Assembly: GCA_004329165.1 (NCBI GenBank)
Contig: CM014733.1
Location: 59,125,108-59,189,107, forward strand
Length of the DNA: 64,000 nt
From: Spatholobus suberectus
Taxonomy: Eukaryota; Streptophyta; Magnoliopsida; Fabales; Fabaceae
Direction: 5' to 3'
The notes beneath the pieces were generated by a model that worked only from the letters and a program-made list of their open reading frames with translations, made no database searches and had not been told where the DNA came from. The position numbers and the translations under genes were made by a program. This document shows positions 58,066 through 64,000 of this stretch, in pieces. The first letter of the stretch is position 1. Each line of letters begins with the position of its first letter.

Positions 58066-59945
58066 TGCATGTAAATCTCACTTTTGTATACAAGGTGTGG
58101 CCTTATCCCATTCAGAAAGATATTTTCTTAAACTTGATTAATACGTACAGGTTTAATCTCATGTCTTAAATTTGACAAAATTTCAACAGCATTTTGCATT
58201 GTTCTCCAAGTACACGAAATGAAAGTGGTGACATCAAGTTCACCACAATCAAATATGCACCCAGAGACACAGCAGAAATGCACTGAACTGAAATTTAATC
58301 AAATTTAAGATGAGACTTAACCACTACATATTAATCAAGTATAAGAAATGAATCTTTCCAAATTATCCAACCAGACAATTCAAGATTCAATACAATAATT
58401 AGTAATTTAATCATTGTATTGAATCTCAAACAAGAAACTAAGGTTCGCTCGTAATGCATAAATTTAATGAAAAACAACAAAATTAAACACAGAACATAAT
58501 GAATATAATTTATACAAAAATTTCAACAGAGTTTCCTCTGTATTTTGGTGCTTTCCTAAATACCTATTAACATGTATTCAATCATAATACCAAAGGTTAA
58601 CAGATTAGACAACAACTCTCATATCGACTCTCATGGCCAATATTATTACATTTAAATTTCTTAATCTCTTAAACTTTAGTACTTAAATTATTCAATTTTT
58701 GATTCTTATATACTAATTCACTCTTAAACTAATTCTCCTTCTTTGCTCACTTTATCTTAGCAATGTACTCTCCCATAAAAGTCCACTTATATTATTATCT
58801 TTTGGTTTCCTAACAATGTTCTCAATCTACACTAAGGTTAGTTCTTTCATTCATGTAATCCACCAACCCTATAGCCATCATACATTTTAAACACAATGTA
58901 ATATATTTTATGGCAATTAATTCCTTAAATATCTTTAATTAAATTAATTTCAAATTTTTATCCTATCTCATTACTAAGCAACATCAACTTAAGTACTAAC
59001 CAAAATAATTGACTTCAATTGATTGTATAGCTTATGTCATTCAATTCTCAACAATTAAAATCCTTAACATATATTCATATAAGTTGTGACTAATTTAAAT
59101 AATACTTTTAGTTTTTTACTTAAAGATTCATAAATCCATACATGTAAAATCAACTAAATTTATCTTCTATTCATCATCATATATATTCAAGCATAGCCTC
59201 TAGTAATTAATTTCCATAGCAAGAAAATTCAATTGCAAAATCGTAATAATGACAGCAGATGCATGAACAAAAACTGCAAAAATGGAGCTCGCACCTATGT
59301 AATGCTGAACTTCTTGGTGTTGAATGGAAGTGAAGGTGAAGTGCGCAAGCCCCAACGCCCTATTACAATGCAAATTTTGAACTTCAACAGAGTTTGGGAG
59401 TAGCGCAAGATGTGAACACAATGAAGGGAGGGAGAGCGAGATGCACGAAACCACAATGGAGGGAGGGAGAGCGCCGACCACTTGAACACAAATGGAGGGA
59501 GGGAGACAGCACTTGAACACAAATGGAAGGAGGGAGAGCAGTGCCGAGTTTGGAGTGAAGGAGGGAGGGAGGGAGGGGGAATGAGTGTCAACGCACACAA
59601 CAAGAGGATAAGAATAGAGTGTATGAGTAACAATCTTAAAATGCTGCACTTTTAAACTGGTTCCAAGTGAAACTGGTTTAAAAAGAACTTTTTAAATCAG
59701 TTCCAGTAGGAATCGATTTAAAAAGTTTAATTTTTACATCGTTCATTAAAACTGATTTAAAATTATACATTTAAAATCAATTACATCTATAACCGATTTA
59801 AAAATTAGTTTTTAACTCGGTTATAATACAATCGAGTTAAAAACTTTCATTTAAAATTACAAAACTACCACCGCATCTTTTTTTAAATCAGTTGAACATG
59901 AACTGTTTTAAGATCTTGCTCTAAAATCGATTTTTTGCTCTAGCT

Positions 59946-60199
59946 TAACAAACATGTACCAACCTACAGTAATATAGTGTTCGTTATCTATTCATTCCCT
60001 TCCTCTAAACATGCATTCATACATATGCCCTTCATTATCTTCTACAAAAAGCTTTACCTATGTCCTAGGAATGAAATTATGCACAAGTTTCGCCCGGATT
60101 AGCTGCAATAATATGAAATTGATTATAAAGTAAATGCAAAGAAAGAAAAAAAAACAATATATTTTAAAATGAAACGGTCGACTAACTCACCAATGTTTG
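59946..60199. other. spacer right of the CACTA element
   Basis: A short stretch on the minus strand near 60110-60055 could be a third exon of the B3-like pseudogene (acceptor TTATTGCAG, then CTAATCCGGGCGAAA). Otherwise nothing is recognised. Confidence 0.3.
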
Positions 60200-61054
60200 T
60201 CCTTTCTTAGCATTAGCCTCAAATAGCACACTTGTTAACCACATTCACTTGCTGGTTAGGTACATCTCCATTTCCTTCATCATCTTTAATCTGTAGAACT
60301 TCCTAATTGAGAACTTGTAAATCAAAGTTTTTTACTAATATTAGATAATCAATTTCATTATGGTCAATTGAAAAAATCTTCATCTCAAATTCGTTTCCAC
60401 CCACATAATGCAGTTAAAGTTGATGAACTGTGTTCAGCTAATAAAACTCAACTAGCTTCTATACTCTTGAAGAAAAAAAATGATACCATCCAAGTTTTCA
60501 AATAATTGTAGAGGAAAGTAGTTTCCTACAATATTCGTCAAAATTGCATTGCCAACTAACAAAAGTTCTTTCCAAAAAAGGTAAAAGTAGTACCTAAATG
60601 AATATAATCCTTCAAATAGATTCAAACTAACAGGTCATACATTGTTGCATATAGTTCAATATAGTTGTTATAAGATGAATATCATTATACATATCAAAAT
60701 TCACATGAAATAGATTGCGAAAAATAAATATATACCTAAATAGGATTCAATAATGTCTTGCTAGTCCTACAAAAGTCCTTTGAAAAGTTAGGCTAAACAT
60801 CTTTCACAAAAGCATCAAGAATTGGATATTCAACTTCAACAAAGTTCATATCATATATTCTAATATGGAAGACATTATCTCCGATGAAGTGCGTTGCCAC
60901 TAATGATTTGTATTCAATGAATAAAACTCAATCAACTTTAATGCACCCGATTTAAAATAGCGCTTGTTGACCTTGGCATAAACCTTAGGGCTGTTGATAT
61001 TTCCTTTTGGGTTTATAACATATGATACTCCAAGTAATAGATCGTTCCTGTAAT
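60200..61054 (-). pseudogene. possible B3-domain protein remnant
   Basis: Minus-strand frames give INPKGN...KVNKRYFKSGALKLIEFY and, after a frameshift, GDNVFHIRIYDMNFVEVEYP (about 60990-60830). A second, similar unit near 60600-60350 reads NYFPLQLFENLDG, LSFIS, then YVGGNEFEMKIFSIDHNEID. The order N-P-K-G-N, then Y-F..G...L..FY, then a VG.N.F.(V/M)(R/K)I(Y/F) strand resembles plant B3 DNA-binding domains, so two degenerate B3-like units in tandem are possible. Stops and frameshifts abound. The assignment is by pattern only. Confidence 0.4.
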
Positions 61055-62439
61055 AAGAATTAAAAGTGTAACATCCCATAAAATTAGATCTTATAATTTA
61101 ATATTAACTATTAGTTATTTTAATAATTAGGAGTGTTTAAATTAATAATATAATAATAGGCCTTATTTACAAGGTGGAGAGATTATTAAAGGAAAAAGCC
61201 TTTAGGGCCCAATAAAAGGATTAAGGTTTATAAACCCTAAGCCACACACACGCCACATTACACACTTGAATTGGGAATGTAAGGAAGAGAGAGAAAAAAG
61301 GAAAGGAGAAGGAAAATGAGGAGAGGAGAAGAAGGGAGAACTTAAACACCCCTTAATGGGTCATTGATAATCTCTAGGTGAGTGTAGCCCCTTGCATGCT
61401 TCCCCTTCCCTATAACTATATAACTTGTCGTGTGTTGTCCTTGTATGTATTTCGCCTACTGGGAATATATTGACCATGCTCTATTAAGGTTCCATGGGGT
61501 TTTAGAATATGCCATGTTAGGGTTTAGAAAAAGGGTTTTTGACATTTGATACGCTACCGCAAGTGTACGATATCGTCCTAGTAATAAATATCGTTCTCTC
61601 CACAAGGACTGTGTTTGTCTTTGTAATTATCACAATTTAATATAAATTAAATAGAGAGAATTGAATTGGGAATTTAGGCTTTGAAAGCAAAAGGATTACA
61701 AATTTAATTAAGCAAGCAAATAAAATTGATATTAATTTAGTAAAAGAAAACTTCTAGGATTGAGGTTCACCTTATGACGCTTACTAAATTAATTCCGTTA
61801 CCTTGTGCTTCTATCTGTTCTTCTTGAGGGTGAATTAACATAAGGTACCCTCCATTCCCTTTCAAGATACGAAAGGGTGCCTAATCAAATTAGCCCCCTA
61901 CTTTCGTGGTGGTTGTGTTTAATTAGACTCAATGAGTTCTCTATTAATCCAATTAATCTCCAAAGGGTTCACCTACTTTCATGGTTTAGACCTAGGTTTC
62001 TTCCCTATAGTTTCGGTATTCAAGTTCACCTTTGGATACTTCCCTAAATTTCTAAGGTTATGTAAAACGTGGCTAATTCGTTTCGCATAAAGAAAATCAA
62101 TAAAGAAGAAATCAAGGGTAGAACAAGCATTAAACAAGGATGAAAGAAATTAATTCATTAAATATTCATAGGGCTACACCCAATCCTAGAATAAAAATGA
62201 CTACTCACTAATAGCCATAGAAAACAAACAAGTAGAAAAAAGAAACATTTCAAACTGGAAAAGAAAGAAAGGAAGATTGTAGTCCCAAGCTCTCGCTCTA
62301 AGTCATTAAGAACGCAAGGTTTAGACTCCTTTTCCTAAGCCTAAGAAGTTTATTCAAATATAAAATTAAAAAAAAAGTCCAAGCGCAAAGTAAAAAGGAA
62401 CAAAAAAATAGAGATAATTTGCGTCAGTAGCAAGCCATA

Positions 62440-62605
62440 GGCAGCTTGTGGCACTCTTTGGTAGCTTTTGTGGTGTCATTTAGGAATTTACCACGGGTGT
62501 GGCATTTGCCACGGACTGCCTGTGGTGCTTTCTGGAGCTTTTCCAAAGTCCACCACACCTGTGGCAATTGCCACAGCCAGCCTGTGGTGCTCTCTGGTTG
62601 GGGGA
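62440..62605. repeat. degenerate GTGG repeat with an 18-bp palindrome
   Basis: CAGCTTGTGGCACTCTTTGG, TGCCTGTGGTGCTTTCTGG and CAGCCTGTGGTGCTCTCTGG alternate with CCACGGGTGTGGCATTTGCC-like parts. CTGTGGCAATTGCCACAG at 62559-62576 is a perfect palindrome. The open frames over this block are repeat-derived. Confidence 0.75.
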
Positions 62606-63139
62606 TTCACACTTTTCTTCATTATTTTTTTAAGTATGGATGCTTATGATCCCTTCCTTGCTTGCATAAAATTTAAGCAACCTCCCCATTGCATTTTCTT
62701 GACTTTAAATCACTCCAAGTCTCCAAAGCTAAATCCATTATGCTAAACTTCTCCTAAAATTCACAAACAAAACACAAAAACATGCCTAAAGAGTTTCAAG
62801 CAAATAGCCTAAAGAAAATAAGGAAAATAAAGTTAAAACTGTGCTTAATGAGCTAAAATGTATGCAAACCTACATAGATAAAAATACAAAATTATAGTAT
62901 AAAATGCTAAACATCAATATTCATGATGATTCTTGTACAATTAAGGAATTAGGATGAGGATTGTTGATATAACGTGTTGTATGAATTGTCTGTGTGTTCA
63001 TTTATATGTATGAAGGGAACAAGAGGCCTTGCAGACTTGCGTCTTGCAATGAACACGATCGTACTACGGGGAGAACGGTTGTGCAAGGAAGTTGGTTTTT
63101 CTGTTTCAGGCTCATCCCATGTTGCGAAGCATAGGTGTG

Positions 63140-63245
63140 TTAGAGGCAAGCATGACCATTCTCCACTAAGCATGACCATTCTCCACTGAGCATGCCCGTG
63201 CAACAAATTTAATATTAGCATTTCAGACTTAAGCACGATCGTGCT
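63140..63245. repeat. AGCATGACC direct repeats and AGCACGATCGTGCT palindrome
   Basis: AAGCATGACCATTCTCCACT occurs twice in a row (63149 and 63169), followed by a third partial copy (GAGCATGCCCGTGCAAC). A perfect 14-bp palindrome AGCACGATCGTGCT is at 63232-63245, with a related ACACGATCGTAC near 63053. Confidence 0.8.
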
Positions 63246-63299
63246 CCTTGTAACACGCCTATGCTGGGGTCCCTACAAGTGAAAGGTGAGGAATTCATG

Positions 63300-63455
63300 A
63301 GGTAAAAGATAAATATATACTTTATCCCTTAGGTAAAAGAAAAAGATAAAGTTTATCTCATAGGTAAAAGTTAATGAAATAAGTTTATCCCATAGGTAAA
63401 AGATGAAGATATAGTTTATACTATAGGTAAAAATAAAGATAAAATTTATCCCTTT
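63300..63455. repeat. 31-bp tandem repeat, five copies
   Basis: Units of the form AGGTAAAAGATAAAGATAAA, then GTTTATCCCAT, start near 63300, 63331, 63362, 63394 and 63425. The spacing is almost exactly 31 bp. Confidence 0.85.
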
Positions 63456-64000
63456 GAAGTTAAAAAAATGGTATCAAAATAATAGGTTGTTTAAATAATT
63501 ATAAAAAAATTAATTAAATTATGAGTTTTTACATAGAATTAACCTTAAAATATTAATTATATAATTAATGTTTATTAAGAGATTTTCAAGTGAAATCCTT
63601 AACCAATTTTATCATGAATTTTATGAAAAACTTGTTACGCCCAATGTCTGATAAATTGTGTGATGTAAACTACTTATAGAAAACCTATAAAGAAATTAAT
63701 AATGCTTTGTAAACCTTTAATTAAAAAGTTTAAGGATGATTAAGGCCTTATGAAGTGTCACGTGGATGTTGTTGTATTATTAGGATACATAGTGGTCTAT
63801 ATATTATATCTAGAAGTTGTAGGGCTTAAGCATTGTGTTGTTTAAGTTAATCTCCACAAAAGGTTGAAGAATAAAAAATTTATAATACCTTTTAAGACTT
63901 TAATTAAAGAATTTACGATAGCTATATCTAAGTGGAGAACCACATGATTGTGGTGGTGACTTGGTTTATGACCCTTGGTGGTTTGGGTGTTGGTTTTATG

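Larger units (their letters stand above)
57005..59945 (-). mobile_element. CACTA (En/Spm) transposon, deletion derivative
   Basis: The left end is CACTAGTGCAGGAAATGC. The right end TTTTTTGCTCTAGCT matches its complement at 10 of 15 positions. A 3-bp duplication TAA flanks both sides (57002-57004, 59946-59948). Many subterminal copies of TTTTTAAATCGGTT and its complement lie at 57020-57220 and 59650-59940, as is usual for CACTA elements. Transposase-related coding on the minus strand is reduced to an N-terminal domain and a Ulp1-type C-terminus. GGAGGGAGGGAGAGC repeats at 59430-59580 lie at the transcriptional 5' side. Confidence 0.8.
61067..64000 (+). repeat. candidate long LTR, right end beyond or near window end
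   Basis: It begins TGTAACATCCCATAAAATTAG after AAAAG. The solo LTR at 29709-32495, read on its minus strand, starts TGTAACATCCTG. A purine-rich leader-like stretch lies at 61275-61345 (GGAAGAGAGAGAAAAAAGG). A stretch like GATACGCTACCGCAAGTGTA at 61549 begins another segment. Palindromes and tandem repeats follow (62440-62600, 63050-63250, 63300-63455). No gag or pol is seen. The right border and duplication were not found. Confidence 0.35.

Noticed and set aside
59200..59649. Minus-strand open frames of 149 and 112 codons rich in Ser, Pro and Leu
   Set aside because: They arise from GGAGGGAGGGAG-type repeats inside the CACTA element and overlap each other in two frames.
62446..62746. Plus-strand frames with GTGG-derived Trp/Cys/His repeats
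   Set aside because: They are translations of a degenerate tandem repeat, open in two frames.
1..64000. CRISPR arrays, bacterial operons, tRNA genes
   Set aside because: The direct repeats seen are adjacent or element-borne, without spacer structure. I found no tRNA-like cloverleaf; tRNA-related sequences are only primer-binding sites.

Overview
This is a gene-poor, repeat-dense stretch of nuclear plant DNA. The base composition is strongly AT-rich. LTR retrotransposons make up most of the window: two Ty1-copia, two Ty3-gypsy of the Tat type, one Cassandra-type element and one large solo LTR. They are nested among DNA transposons (hAT, CACTA, MULE and several MITEs). Spliced gene structure, plant element families and MITEs with TGTTTGG-type termini point to a dicot. 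A legume is my best guess, from recollection of similar repeats, and the species is not determined. Apart from one candidate host gene at 24.7-26.0 kb, nearly all coding sequence is decayed transposon.

Layout. 1-8390: 3' part of a Sirevirus-type copia element (gag end, pol, envelope-like region, polypurine tracts, 3' LTR). 8.4-13.0 kb: AT-rich spacer. 13050-23622: Tat-type gypsy element on the plus strand, with a target-site duplication (TSD) of AGATT, a shortened 5' LTR, dead gag-pol, a tandem repeat block and a decayed antisense ORF. 24.16-26.03 kb: a TTA-flanked MITE, then a two-exon gene of unknown function (286 aa) with six copies of a roughly 20-residue motif built around FNN. Sequence homologous to its intron recurs downstream of exon 2, split into a 5' part (26.43-26.66 kb) and a 3' part (33.46-33.62 kb). 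Between these parts lie a hAT element (TSD ATATCAGC) with further elements nested in it, a Cassandra element with 5S-rRNA-like LTRs, and a 2.8-kb solo LTR (TSD AGATC).

34.1-40.4 kb: a foldback MITE, then a MULE-like element interrupted by a decayed copia element. 40591-50174: a complete but dead Tat-type gypsy element on the minus strand (TSD GGTTC, two 424-bp LTRs), again with a tandem repeat block and an antisense ORF between integrase and 3' LTR. 51.3-53.3 kb: a tandem array interrupted by a second copy of the hAT family. 54.1-54.9 kb: a MITE. 57005-59945: a CACTA element (TSD TAA) in which a transposase-associated domain sits directly before a Ulp1-protease tail. 60.2-61.05 kb: a possible decayed B3-domain pseudogene. 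61067 to the end: probably another long LTR starting like the solo LTR, with its own palindromes and tandem repeats.

Most interesting for follow-up: the FNN-repeat gene and the exon-plus-intron duplication behind it; the regularly spaced ATAATCGATTAT palindromes in the solo LTR; and the matching antisense ORF plus tandem repeat in both gypsy elements. All alignments, motif counts and boundaries were made by eye.
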